The notes beneath the pieces are model-generated. The model was not told where the DNA came from. It did no database searches and worked only from the letters and a program-made list of their open reading frames with translations. 8,856 bases of DNA from assembly GCA_025362255.1 (NCBI GenBank), contig JANYGY010000173.1, forward strand, positions 1 to 8,856, given 5' to 3'. Position 1 is the stretch's first letter, and each line of letters starts with the position of its first letter. Source of the DNA: Planctomycetales bacterium (GTDB lineage Bacteria > Planctomycetota > UBA11346). This document shows positions 1 through 7,074 of the stretch, piece after piece. Both the position numbers and the translations under genes were made by a program.

Positions 1-1272
1 AATCGCCTGATGCAAACCATCTGACCAACGGCGGCCTTCCATGGTTCGACCAGTGTGTTCATCCACAATTTTTACCTGGCCCTGCACCACCAAATATTCT
101 TTGTCGCGTAAATACAGCTCTTTGGCCTTGAGCGCATTGTCGAGAAAATGCGGCATGTGCATGTTCTCGGACTCGTAGAGATTGGCCACTCCGAACAGTT
201 CGGCTGCTTTGTCCATGCCTGCTTCGGACAGCGTCACATGGCGATCTTTGATATCGACTTCGTAGTGTTCGCCTTTGATCAGAGTGGTCGCGACTTCGCC
301 TGCTTTCTCATACAATTCCTTACGCCCCATTGCCGGGCCGCTGATGATCAGCGGAGTGCGCGCTTCATCGATGAGCACCGAGTCGGCCTCGTCGACCACC
401 GCATAATTGCGCCGGGTCTGGACCTGTTCGTCCTGTGATTTTGCCAGGTTGTCGCGCAGGTAGTCGAAGCCGAATTCGTTGTTGGTGCCATAGGTCACAT
501 CGCAGCCGTAGACCTGTTTGCGCATCCATCCGGGCATCTGCGATTGAATCGCGCCAACCGACACGCCGAGGAAGCGCAGAGCAGGCGCATTCCACGCAGA
601 GTCGCGCGCGGCCAAGTAGTCGTTGACGGTGATGACGTGCACGCCTTTGCCGCTCAGCGCATTGAGGTAGCACGCCATCGATGCGACCAGGGTCTTACCC
701 TCACCGGTGCGCATCTCGGCGATCCGACCCTGATGCAGGATGATCGCGCCGAGCACCTGCACGTCATGCGCACGCATCCGGAACGGCGGAGCGGACACCG
801 GATACAGGGCGCGGATCGCGGCATAGGCGCTCGCCGGCAGATCGATGTCCCACGACTGGCGGCGGGCTTTGCCGTCGGCGTCTGCGCCTGGGGCAGTCGG
901 CTCCTTCGCCTGTTTCTGAAGCTCGGCCAGTTCGACGCGGATCTCTTGGATCAACGGCAGATCCTTGCCCCAGGCGTCGTCGGGAAAGCCGCGCGCCGGG
1001 TCGAGGGCATTCCACATCCCGATGCGCCGATCGGCCGCTTCGCGCGCCAGGGCCATCGCTTCAACCAAGATCGATTCGAGGCTTTTTCCACCTTTTACGG
1101 CGTCGCGCAGGGCCTGCGACCGGGTGCGCAGGACACTATCATCGAGTCCTTGCAGCTCAGCTTCACGGGCGCGGATCAGGTGCACCTGCGGCCACACTCG
1201 CCGGAGCATGGCCTCATTGGTGGTGCCCAGAACGCGACGGGCGATGGACGTGACGGTATCAAGAATTGGCAT
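1..1272 (-). CDS. secA: Preprotein translocase ATPase SecA, N-terminal part (cut by window edge)
   Basis: SecA is the cytoplasmic ATPase motor that drives unfolded preproteins through the SecYEG channel. The 424 residues visible run off the window start with no stop, so roughly the first half of the protein is present. Seen directly: the Walker A loop MRTGEGKT (about residues 187-194), GKGVHVITVNDYLA (208-221), YGTNNEFGFDYLRDN (261-275), the DEAD-type Walker B VVDEADSVLIDEARTPLIISG region (about 292-312), and VDEHTGRTMEGRRWSDGLHQ (403-422) near the edge. In E. coli SecA the Walker A loop lies near residue 102; here it is about 85 residues later, because about 80 residues (around 87-165) are inserted between the REAADRRIGM helix and the HDVQVLG motif. 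The start at 1272 gives the usual short amphipathic N-terminus (MPILDTVTSIARRVLG). No Shine-Dalgarno is visible before it. It is transcribed in the same direction as metH, but 239 bp separate them, so it probably has its own promoter. Identity is certain; only the missing C-terminal half is unknown. Confidence 0.97.
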   Translation of the reverse strand, partial: MPILDTVTSIARRVLGTTNEAMLRRVWPQVHLIRAREAELQGLDDSVLRTRSQALRDAVKGGKSLESILVEAMALAREAADRRIGMWNALDPARGFPDDAWGKDLPLIQEIRVELAELQKQAKEPTAPGADADGKARRQSWDIDLPASAYAAIRALYPVSAPPFRMRAHDVQVLGAIILHQGRIAEMRTGEGKTLVASMACYLNALSGKGVHVITVNDYLAARDSAWNAPALRFLGVSVGAIQSQMPGWMRKQVYGCDVTYGTNNEFGFDYLRDNLAKSQDEQVQTRRNYAVVDEADSVLIDEARTPLIISGPAMGRKELYEKAGEVATTLIKGEHYEVDIKDRHVTLSEAGMDKAAELFGVANLYESENMHMPHFLDNALKAKELYLRDKEYLVVQGQVKIVDEHTGRTMEGRRWSDGLHQAI

Positions 1273-1384
1273 AAAGATCTGAGGGGGTGCGAAGCGACTT
1301 GGGCGAAGGGTAAACAGGGTAGACGACCAAGCCGTCCATGCCAGCAGACGAATCGCCACTCCCCCTCAATCCTGGCAACCTCAC

Positions 1385-1501
1385 GCGACCTAGGCGCCCC
1401 GTCCCCCGTGACCTGGGCGGCCCGTCTACCGTGACCTGGGCGGCCCGCCCATGCGTCGTCATCCTGGCCCCATCACCCGTGACATGGGCGGCGGACCATG
1501 C
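1385..1501. repeat. 23-bp GC-rich tandem repeat, about five degenerate copies, between metH and secA
   Basis: Seen directly: successive units begin at 1385, 1408, 1431, about 1458 (the most degenerate) and 1479. The core is GTGACCTGGGCGGCCCG followed by a variable tail. Units 2 and 3 are identical over their first 17 bases. Units 1 and 5 differ at a few positions (for example CCTAGGCGCCCCG and ACATGGGCGGCGGA). The better copies contain the interrupted palindrome GGGC-G-GCCC, and the junction after unit 3 forms a 15-bp palindrome at 1437-1451 (TGGGCGG-C-CCGCCCA). A short hairpin, CATGG with CCATG, lies at 1483-1500 just past the metH stop but has no T-run. The array fills much of the 239-bp gap upstream of secA. 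It could be a minisatellite, a set of protein-binding sites, or structured 3' RNA of metH. Short open frames across it read as repeated TVTWAA-like peptides and are not believable genes. Confidence 0.85.
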
Positions 1502-1511
1502 ACCACCAAGA

Positions 1512-4500
1512 TCACAAATTGAAATATTTCGCCCCCGGATGATGGATGATGATCGCCGAGGTTGATTGCTCAGGATGCAACTGGAACTCTTCGGACAACT
1601 CGATGCCGATGTCCTTCCAGCCGAGCAGATCCTGCAGCATGCGCTGATCTTCAAGCCGCGGGCACGCCGGATAGCCGAAGGAATAGCGCGAACCTTGATA
1701 ATGCTGGGTGAACAGACCGTCGAGATTGGTCGCGTCATCCTGGGCGATGTTCAACTGTCGCCGGATCTGCTTGTGCCAGTATTCAGCCAAACCTTCGGCG
1801 CTTTCCACTGACAGGCCATAGAAGTAGAGGTATTCCTGATAGTCATCATTCTTGAACAGTCTCTGGCAATGTTCGCTGGCGATCGCTCCCATGGTCACGA
1901 CGTGACAAGTGAACAAGTCCCGCGCTCCCGCAGCCCAGGCTGCAGACGGATACCAGGATTGCTCATCGCCCAATGCCGCCGCTCCGCGCGGACGATAATA
2001 ATCAGCTAAGCACAGGTGTCCTGACTTGGGGTCCATCTGTCTCGGCAGATTGAAACGAGCACATTCGATCCCGGTATCCGGGTCGAGGATCACCAGATCA
2101 TTCTGGTCGCTGTAGCATGGCCAAAATCCATAGACCACCGCCGGCGCCAACATTTTCTCCTGGGTCGCCTTGATCACCCAGCGCTTGAGCACCGGCTCAG
2201 CCTCGCGGTCGACCAGTTCCTGCCACTGCTCCTTTGATAATTCTTGGCCTTGGCGGAATCCCCATTGGCCTCTGAATAGGGCATTCTTATTGATGTGACT
2301 GGTGATCGTCGGCAGATCGAGTTCTGCCGGATCAGCTATTCTTCGACCCCAGAAAGGGGGTTTCGGGATGCGCGGTGCCGCCGGGGTGTTCGAGGGCACA
2401 TAGGCTTTGCCGACCAGGAGTTTTTCTTCCAGGATCTCATGCGCGGTCTTGACCGTCGCGATGCGTGCGATCTTGGTCGTGAGCTTAAACTGGGCCCGCG
2501 GAATCTGATCGCAGATCTCGTCCATCAATTGTAGCCCATCAAAGGCATCGGCGGCGTACCACACCTGGTGCGGAACTTTTTTCACCTCGTCCGCGGGTGC
2601 ATGATAGATCGCGCGCAGATCGTTCTCGACATAGGCGCGATTCAATGCCGCCCCGCCGAGGATCACCTGGAATTGATGGCCGTTGGCCTGCAGATATTCG
2701 AGATTCTCCTTCATCACCACCGTCGATTTGACCAACAGACCGGACATGCCGATGGTGTCTGGGCGATATTTTTCCACGGCTGCGAGAATGTCGGCGATCG
2801 GTTGCTTGATTCCGAGATTGATGACGCGGTATCCGTTGTTGGACAGGATGATGTCGACCAGATTCTTGCCGATGTCATGAACGTCGCCCTTCACCGTGGC
2901 CAAGACCATGGTGCCTTTGTGGCTGCCCTCGATGCGGTCCATGTGCGGTTCAAGGTGTTTCACCGCCGCCTTCATGGTCTCGGCGGATTGGAGCACGAAC
3001 GGCAACTGCATCTTGCCCGAACCAAACAGCTCGCCGACGGTTTTCATCCCATCCAACAGATGCTGATTGATGATGTCGAGCGGCTTCATGCCGCCGGCCA
3101 TCGCTTCGTCGAGATCAATGCCAATGCCGATTTTCTTACCGTCGACAATGCGCCGTTTCAGGCGTTCTTCGATCGGTTTCTTCTCGCTCGATTCGACCTC
3201 GATCGCCTGTCCCGTGGTGTTGGTGAAATGATCGACGAATTTGAACAGCGGATCATAGGTGCATTCGCCATCAGCAGCGAATGTCCGGCGGTCATAAATC
3301 AAATCTCGGCAGAGATTCAATTCGAATTCGGGAATCTGGCTGATCGGCAGGATCTTCGACGCATTGAGGATCGCGCTGGTCAGACCACGCTGGATGGCTT
3401 CATCGAGATAGACCGAATTCAGTACCCGTCGGGCATTCGGTTTGACCCCGAATGAGATATTCGACAGGCCAAGCGTAAAGCCGACATCTGGAAAGCGGGC
3501 CTTCACCGCCGCGATCCCTTCGAGAGTCCACAGTCCCAGCTTACGCGTGTCCTCATCGCCCTGGGTGATCGGAAAGGTCAGCAGATCAAACAAGATCGCC
3601 GACCCTGGAATGCCGTGACGCTCGGTGATCAGACGATAAAGCCGCTCGGCGATTTCAAGTTTGCGGGCGACCGATTTGGCCATCCCCGCTTCGCGATCCT
3701 CATCGATGGTCAGGGCAACCAGCGCCGCGCCATAGCGCTTGGCCAAGCGGCAGACCTGATCGAGTTTCCCCTCGCCATCTTCAAGATTCACCGAGTTGAT
3801 GATCGCCCGGCCACCGAGATGCTGAAGGGCTTCTTCAAGCACATCAATCTGCGTCGAGTCGACCATGATCGGCAGATTCACCGCGGTGCAAAACCGCGCC
3901 ATCACCTCGCCCATTTCCTTCTTTTCATCGCGCCCGGTCCACGCGACCGACACGTCGAGAACGTGACTGCCTTCAGCGACTTGTTCCTGGGCCAACGCGA
4001 CCATCCCATCGAGATCGCTCTTGAACATCAACTCGCGAAATGCTTTCGAGCCGGTGGCATTGGTGCGCTCGCCGATCAGCAGGATGCCGGTGTCCTGCTT
4101 GAGCGTGACCGTGCCATACAACGACGACAACTGCGCTGGGTAGGAATTGGGCCGAGGCCGGCCAGGAGTGAGACCTTTACACGCGGCGGCGACCGCGCGG
4201 ATGTGGTCGGGAGTGGTACCGCAGCAACCTCCCACGGTGTTGATGCCATATTCGGTGATGAACTTGCGATGCCACTTAGCGAGTTCTTCGGGAGTCAGGT
4301 CGAAAACCGCCCGGCCACTGACATTGCGCGGCAATCCAGCGTTTGGCAAGCAACTGACCCAGCGGGTCGAATTTTGTCCCAGGTAACGGATGTGCGGATC
4401 CATCAAATCGGGGCCGGTGGCGCAGTTCATGCCAATCACATCGATCGGCAACGATTCTAGCGCGGTCAGGGCGCCGGCGATATCAGTGCCGGCAAGCATC

Positions 4501-5249
4501 GCACCAGTGGTTTCAACGGTCACTTGGGCCTGGATCGGCACCTCGCGGCCGAGTTGCCGCATCGCTTCGCGCGCCGCAAGCGTCGCGCATTTGATCTGGA
4601 GGATATCCTGACAGGTCTCGATCAGGATCAGGTCGGCGCCGCCGCGGATCAACCCGCGACAGCCGACAACATAACTATCGAAGAGTTCCTGCCACGAAAT
4701 ATGGCCGAGCGAAATGAGTTTGGTTCCGGGCCCGATCGCTCCGGCGACAAAGCGCGGATCGTGACTGGTGGAAAATTCGCGGGTCGCCGCTTTGGCGATT
4801 GAGGCCGACAGCTCTGCCAGCTCTTCGGCGCGGTGGGCCAAGCCGAATTCAGCGAGCACGTGCGGCATCGCCCCGAACGAATTGGTCTCGACCACATTCG
4901 CTCCGGCCTCCAGATATCGGCGATGGATCAGCGGCATGATCTCGGGCCGGGTCTCCAGCAGGATCTCAGGACAGCCTTCGGCCTCTTTGCCGCCGTAATC
5001 CTGTTCGGTCAGGTCGAAGGTGAACAATTGGGTGCCGGTGCCGCCGTCATAGATCAGCACCCGTTCACGCATGGCTCCGAGATAGGACAGTCGATCGGCG
5101 CGTTCATCACGTTTATAGCCGAGATGATTCAGCGGATCAGTACCCCAGCCCGCGCCTTCAGGAATCACGCGATGGTGCGGACACGCGCTGTCGCAGCGGT
5201 GATTGGGCTGATCGTGGGCCGGAGTGACAAGAGGAGGTGCAACAGTCAT
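1512..5249 (-). CDS. metH: Cobalamin-dependent methionine synthase MetH, full length (1245 aa)
   Basis: MetH transfers the methyl group of 5-methyltetrahydrofolate to homocysteine through cobalamin, giving methionine and tetrahydrofolate in the cytoplasm. All modules are present in order. The homocysteine domain (about 60-355) has zinc cysteines in GMNCATGPD (C276) and GGCCGTTPDH (C342, C343). The pterin domain (about 385-660) contains LIGERTNATGSKAF. The cap domain is about 690-775. The B12 domain (about 776-915) has DxHxxG in GDVHDIG (D789, axial H791, G794). The SAM-dependent reactivation domain (about 930-1245) has RxxxGY in SRYSFGYPACP (R1188, G1192, Y1193). Its length is close to that of E. 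coli MetH (1227 aa). The start at 5249 overlaps the sahR stop as ATGA, implying translational coupling. It adds about 59 residues, including CDSACPHH, before the usual MetH beginning. An internal ATG at 5072 (residue 60) would give a conventional N-terminus. The reactivation domain seems to carry about 20 extra residues near 1088-1110. Function is certain; the exact start is less so. Confidence 0.97.
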   Translation of the reverse strand: MTVAPPLVTPAHDQPNHRCDSACPHHRVIPEGAGWGTDPLNHLGYKRDERADRLSYLGAMRERVLIYDGGTGTQLFTFDLTEQDYGGKEAEGCPEILLETRPEIMPLIHRRYLEAGANVVETNSFGAMPHVLAEFGLAHRAEELAELSASIAKAATREFSTSHDPRFVAGAIGPGTKLISLGHISWQELFDSYVVGCRGLIRGGADLILIETCQDILQIKCATLAAREAMRQLGREVPIQAQVTVETTGAMLAGTDIAGALTALESLPIDVIGMNCATGPDLMDPHIRYLGQNSTRWVSCLPNAGLPRNVSGRAVFDLTPEELAKWHRKFITEYGINTVGGCCGTTPDHIRAVAAACKGLTPGRPRPNSYPAQLSSLYGTVTLKQDTGILLIGERTNATGSKAFRELMFKSDLDGMVALAQEQVAEGSHVLDVSVAWTGRDEKKEMGEVMARFCTAVNLPIMVDSTQIDVLEEALQHLGGRAIINSVNLEDGEGKLDQVCRLAKRYGAALVALTIDEDREAGMAKSVARKLEIAERLYRLITERHGIPGSAILFDLLTFPITQGDEDTRKLGLWTLEGIAAVKARFPDVGFTLGLSNISFGVKPNARRVLNSVYLDEAIQRGLTSAILNASKILPISQIPEFELNLCRDLIYDRRTFAADGECTYDPLFKFVDHFTNTTGQAIEVESSEKKPIEERLKRRIVDGKKIGIGIDLDEAMAGGMKPLDIINQHLLDGMKTVGELFGSGKMQLPFVLQSAETMKAAVKHLEPHMDRIEGSHKGTMVLATVKGDVHDIGKNLVDIILSNNGYRVINLGIKQPIADILAAVEKYRPDTIGMSGLLVKSTVVMKENLEYLQANGHQFQVILGGAALNRAYVENDLRAIYHAPADEVKKVPHQVWYAADAFDGLQLMDEICDQIPRAQFKLTTKIARIATVKTAHEILEEKLLVGKAYVPSNTPAAPRIPKPPFWGRRIADPAELDLPTITSHINKNALFRGQWGFRQGQELSKEQWQELVDREAEPVLKRWVIKATQEKMLAPAVVYGFWPCYSDQNDLVILDPDTGIECARFNLPRQMDPKSGHLCLADYYRPRGAAALGDEQSWYPSAAWAAGARDLFTCHVVTMGAIASEHCQRLFKNDDYQEYLYFYGLSVESAEGLAEYWHKQIRRQLNIAQDDATNLDGLFTQHYQGSRYSFGYPACPRLEDQRMLQDLLGWKDIGIELSEEFQLHPEQSTSAIIIHHPGAKYFNL

Positions 5250-6157
5250 GTGGTGGCCGTGAGCAAGAGGGTCTGAAAACGAGGGGGGCGCAATTCAGCG
5301 GGAAGAGTTTCAATGCGCAGATCACACAAGCCGCGACACCAACGAGTGAGTTCGGCACTGCTGAATCCACGATGGTGATGGCCATAGCGTTCGGCCTCGG
5401 GGTGGTCGTGCTTGAGCAGGGTCAACACCAGCAACCGTCCGCCCGGAACCAGGATCCGTGCGGCTTCGGCCAGGGCTTTGACCGGCTGATCGACGTACTG
5501 CAACGATTGCAAAAACAGCACGCTGTCAGCGCTTTGATCAGCGAATGGCAACTGCTCAGCGCGTGCTTGGTGCCAACGGACATGGCGATGGCCGAGCGCA
5601 GCGGTGCGTTGTTCACCAGCGGCGATCATCGCCGGGGTCGGGTCGATGCACTCCAAGCTGGTTGCGCGTGGCGCGAGCAATTCGACCAGCGAACCATCAC
5701 CAGCGCCGACATCGACACAGCGGCCAAATTGGGCAAACGTCAGCAGGCCATGGCACAGGCTGTCCCAGGTCCGTCCGGGTGCATATTCGCGATGGAGGCT
5801 GCCGGCGACCCGATCGACCCAGTCGGTGCCGCGCCGGGCAAGCACGGCATGGGCCCGGGCCCGATCACCGGCCAAGCGTGGATCCTCCAACGACAATCCG
5901 CGCACCGCCGCCCACGTTGCCTTCAACGGTCCATCGAGATCTTCACGCGGGCGATAGCGCCGGGCCGAGCCCTCTGCCACATCATGGATCAAGCCAACCG
6001 TTTTCAGTTTCGCTAGGTGGCCGCTGATCGAACTCTGCCCCAGCTCAAGCACGTCTTGTAATTCGGCCACCGTTAGCGGCTCGGACTCCAGCACATGCAG
6101 AATCCGCAGCCGGGTATCATCAGCCAATAAACGCAGGTGTTCACCGAGATCGGCCAT
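5246..6157 (-). CDS. sahR: ArsR-type regulator fused to a SAM/SAH-binding domain, SahR-like (303 aa)
   Basis: The N-terminal 85 residues form an ArsR-family winged helix: LRLLADDTRLRILHVL (8-23), then the recognition region ELGQSSISGHLAKLKTVGLI (38-57) and the wing with ARRYRP (65-70). The characteristic linker REYAPGRTW follows (123-131). A class I methyltransferase fold comes next: motif I VDVGAGDGSL (148-157), acidic loop IDPTP (171-175), motif LPFADQSADSVLF (203-215), and AEAARILVPGGRLLVLTLLKHD (230-251). Known from the family: ArsR proteins with this C-terminal domain include SahR, described in Proteobacteria, which represses SAM-cycle genes (ahcY, metE/metH, metF, metK) and is released from DNA by S-adenosylhomocysteine. 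The 4-bp overlap with metH strongly supports that role here. The arsenic-sensing Cys motif of ArsR repressors is not seen in the helix region. The start at 6157 fits the family, but the preceding bases (ACCTCC) are not a Shine-Dalgarno. A catalytic methyltransferase role is possible but less likely. The gene symbol rests on architecture and context. Confidence 0.88.
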   Translation of the reverse strand: MADLGEHLRLLADDTRLRILHVLESEPLTVAELQDVLELGQSSISGHLAKLKTVGLIHDVAEGSARRYRPREDLDGPLKATWAAVRGLSLEDPRLAGDRARAHAVLARRGTDWVDRVAGSLHREYAPGRTWDSLCHGLLTFAQFGRCVDVGAGDGSLVELLAPRATSLECIDPTPAMIAAGEQRTAALGHRHVRWHQARAEQLPFADQSADSVLFLQSLQYVDQPVKALAEAARILVPGGRLLVLTLLKHDHPEAERYGHHHRGFSSAELTRWCRGLCDLRIETLPAELRPPRFQTLLLTATT

Positions 6158-6170
6158 GGAGGTATCGTTT

Positions 6171-6188
6171 CATCGCGATTAAGCGATG
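6171..6188. promoter_or_regulatory. Perfect palindrome CATCGC-N6-GCGATG, candidate SahR operator
   Basis: An 18-bp inverted repeat with 6-bp arms around gattaa lies 14-31 bp upstream of the sahR start codon, where an ArsR-type dimer could block the sahR-metH promoter. The left arm and spacer also contain the self-complementary ATCGCGAT (6172-6179). Autoregulation by SahR is inferred from position and symmetry. I do not claim a match to a published SahR consensus. No strong -10/-35 pair was found nearby to anchor it. Confidence 0.5.
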
Positions 6189-6191
6189 CAA

Positions 6192-6247
6192 GATAAAGCC
6201 GACGCTGCCTGGGACGGTTTATCGAAGGAAATTCGGTCGGCATTATC
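6192..6247. repeat. Three copies of a GTCGGC(T/A)TTATC-like motif in the divergent sahR/SIMPL spacer
   Basis: Seen directly: GATAAAGCCGAC at 6192-6203 is the inverse of GTCGGCTTTATC. GACGGTTTATC lies at 6213-6223 on the plus strand, and GTCGGCATTATC at 6236-6247 on the plus strand. The outer two form an inverted repeat matching at 11 of 12 positions, with a 32-bp spacer. The copies begin 21 and 23 bp apart, about two helical turns. They may be binding sites for a regulator of either divergent gene, or arms of a weak cruciform. No function can be assigned from sequence alone. Confidence 0.45.
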
Positions 6248-6312
6248 ATTGCCAACTGAGCGTTTCGCAGCAGTGTCGTAGTAACTTCTCAACAACACTT
6301 TCCATTGAACCC

Positions 6313-6316
6313 AGGA
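6313..6316 (+). promoter_or_regulatory. Shine-Dalgarno AGGA setting a GTG start at 6323
   Basis: AGGA lies six bases before GTG at 6323. The peptide from this GTG begins MNKL and runs straight into a hydrophobic signal sequence. The in-frame TTG at 6305 has no comparable site and would put six non-signal-like residues in front. This decides the start in favour of GTG. Confidence 0.65.
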
Positions 6317-6322
6317 TCTCCC

Positions 6323-6997
6323 GTGAACAAGCTTTCTGTTATCCCATTACTGATGGTGCTGACGTCGCTCGTTTGCGCAGCCGATCAGCGAAAAATAGAC
6401 GTTTCCGCTAAAGCCACGATAAAAGTCATGGCAGACATCTTTTCGATTTCCGGATCAGTTTCGAGTCTGAACAAAGAATCTATTGCCAGCGCAGATACCG
6501 AGGCGCAGGTGATATTTGACGGTTTAGGCAAACATATCGAGGGGGCGTCCTTGGTTATTTCAGGAAGGTCTGCGTCGAAGAAAACCAATCAAAATAATGG
6601 GAAAGTCGAATTTATCGGGTATGAATCCTCCATTTTATTCTTCGTAAAAAATGATCAGATAATCAAATATAGAGACGTCTTCAAGAAATTGCTGTCGAGC
6701 AATAATGTGGAAATCAGCAGGGTTGATTATCAATACTCGAAGCAAATCGAGACAAGAGCAAAAGCCAGAGAAATGGCGTTGCTCGCAGCCAAAGAAAAAG
6801 CGATTAAAATGGCTGCTGTATTGGGCACGAAGATCGGTGACGTCTTGACCATCAGTGAGGAGATTTCAAATTTCTACGGAAATCGATTTGCTCAGAATAA
6901 TTTTAATGGAGCAGCAAATGAAGAGATTAATCCCGAAAACATCGAAGGAGAAATAGAAATATCTGTTTCGGTCAACGTTTCTTTTGAGCTGCATTGA
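6323..6997 (+). CDS. Secreted SIMPL-domain (DUF541, YggE-like) protein (224 aa)
   Basis: Residues 1-20 form a signal peptide (MNKL, then a hydrophobic stretch ending VCAA before DQ), so export to the periplasm or cell envelope is expected. Processing after AA is likely. The Cys in LVCAA does not fit a lipobox well. The rest follows the SIMPL/DUF541 plan: an N-terminal strand pair with KIDVSAKATIKVMADIFSISG (24-44), a helix around 52-71, and the family's Ala/Lys-rich helix ETRAKAREMALLAAKEKA (143-160). KMAAVLGTKIGDVLTISE (162-179) follows, then a final strand EGEIEISVSVNVSFEL (208-223). Family members such as E. coli YggE are linked to oxidative stress or envelope roles, but their biochemical activity is unclear, so none is assigned here. 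The base composition is odd: row 6661-6720 has 22 G/C of 60, against 36 of 60 in a sampled metH row, and the protein is rich in Lys, Asn and Ile. This suggests a different history from its neighbours. It stands alone, divergent from sahR and convergent with asd. Confidence 0.88.
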   Translation: MNKLSVIPLLMVLTSLVCAADQRKIDVSAKATIKVMADIFSISGSVSSLNKESIASADTEAQVIFDGLGKHIEGASLVISGRSASKKTNQNNGKVEFIGYESSILFFVKNDQIIKYRDVFKKLLSSNNVEISRVDYQYSKQIETRAKAREMALLAAKEKAIKMAAVLGTKIGDVLTISEEISNFYGNRFAQNNFNGAANEEINPENIEGEIEISVSVNVSFELH

Positions 6998-7043
6998 CCG
7001 TCTTCGACCGCGAATCAAACAGCTCAGAATGAATCGCGAGTGG

Positions 7044-7074
7044 GGCGAATAGCGCCTGTTAAGCGCTATTCGCC
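7044..7074. terminator. 12-bp perfect hairpin between convergent SIMPL gene and asd, likely bidirectional terminator
   Basis: GGCGAATAGCGC (7044-7055) pairs perfectly with GCGCTATTCGCC (7063-7074) around a 7-base loop. The asd stop codon (7059-7061) sits in the loop, so one arm encodes the last residues of Asd. The hairpin begins 46 bp after the SIMPL stop. No clear run of T follows on either strand (only aattt on the plus strand), so termination may be inefficient or factor-assisted. An alternative role is 3'-end stabilisation of both messages. Confidence 0.7.

Noticed and set aside
544..1434. 296-codon open frame on the plus strand
   Set aside because: It is antisense to secA, whose conserved motifs are unmistakable, and it ends in the repeat array. 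Its protein has no recognisable domain.
1385..1501. Possible CRISPR array
   Set aside because: The 23-bp units are head-to-tail without unique spacers and are degenerate.
1259..1738. Minus- and plus-strand short frames spanning the 23-bp repeats
   Set aside because: They straddle the metH end, the repeats and the secA start in wrong frames. Their repetitive peptides merely reflect the DNA repeat.
2568..4460. Two long plus-strand open frames (2568-3455 and 3615-4460)
   Set aside because: Both are antisense to metH. They arise from GC-rich codon bias in the real gene and show no family motifs.
5246..6157. Enzymatic methyltransferase (UbiE- or ArsM-like) instead of a regulator
   Set aside because: The ArsR winged helix, the REYAPGRTW linker and the overlap with metH fit the SahR-type regulator better. 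Catalysis cannot be excluded from sequence alone.
6158..6322. Cobalamin or SAM riboswitch for metH
   Set aside because: metH overlaps sahR, so no leader lies directly before it. The 165-bp sahR upstream region shows no B12-box or SAM-box pattern that I recognise.
6305..6322. TTG start for the SIMPL protein at 6305
   Set aside because: No ribosome-binding site precedes it, while GTG at 6323 has AGGA at good spacing and gives a standard signal peptide.
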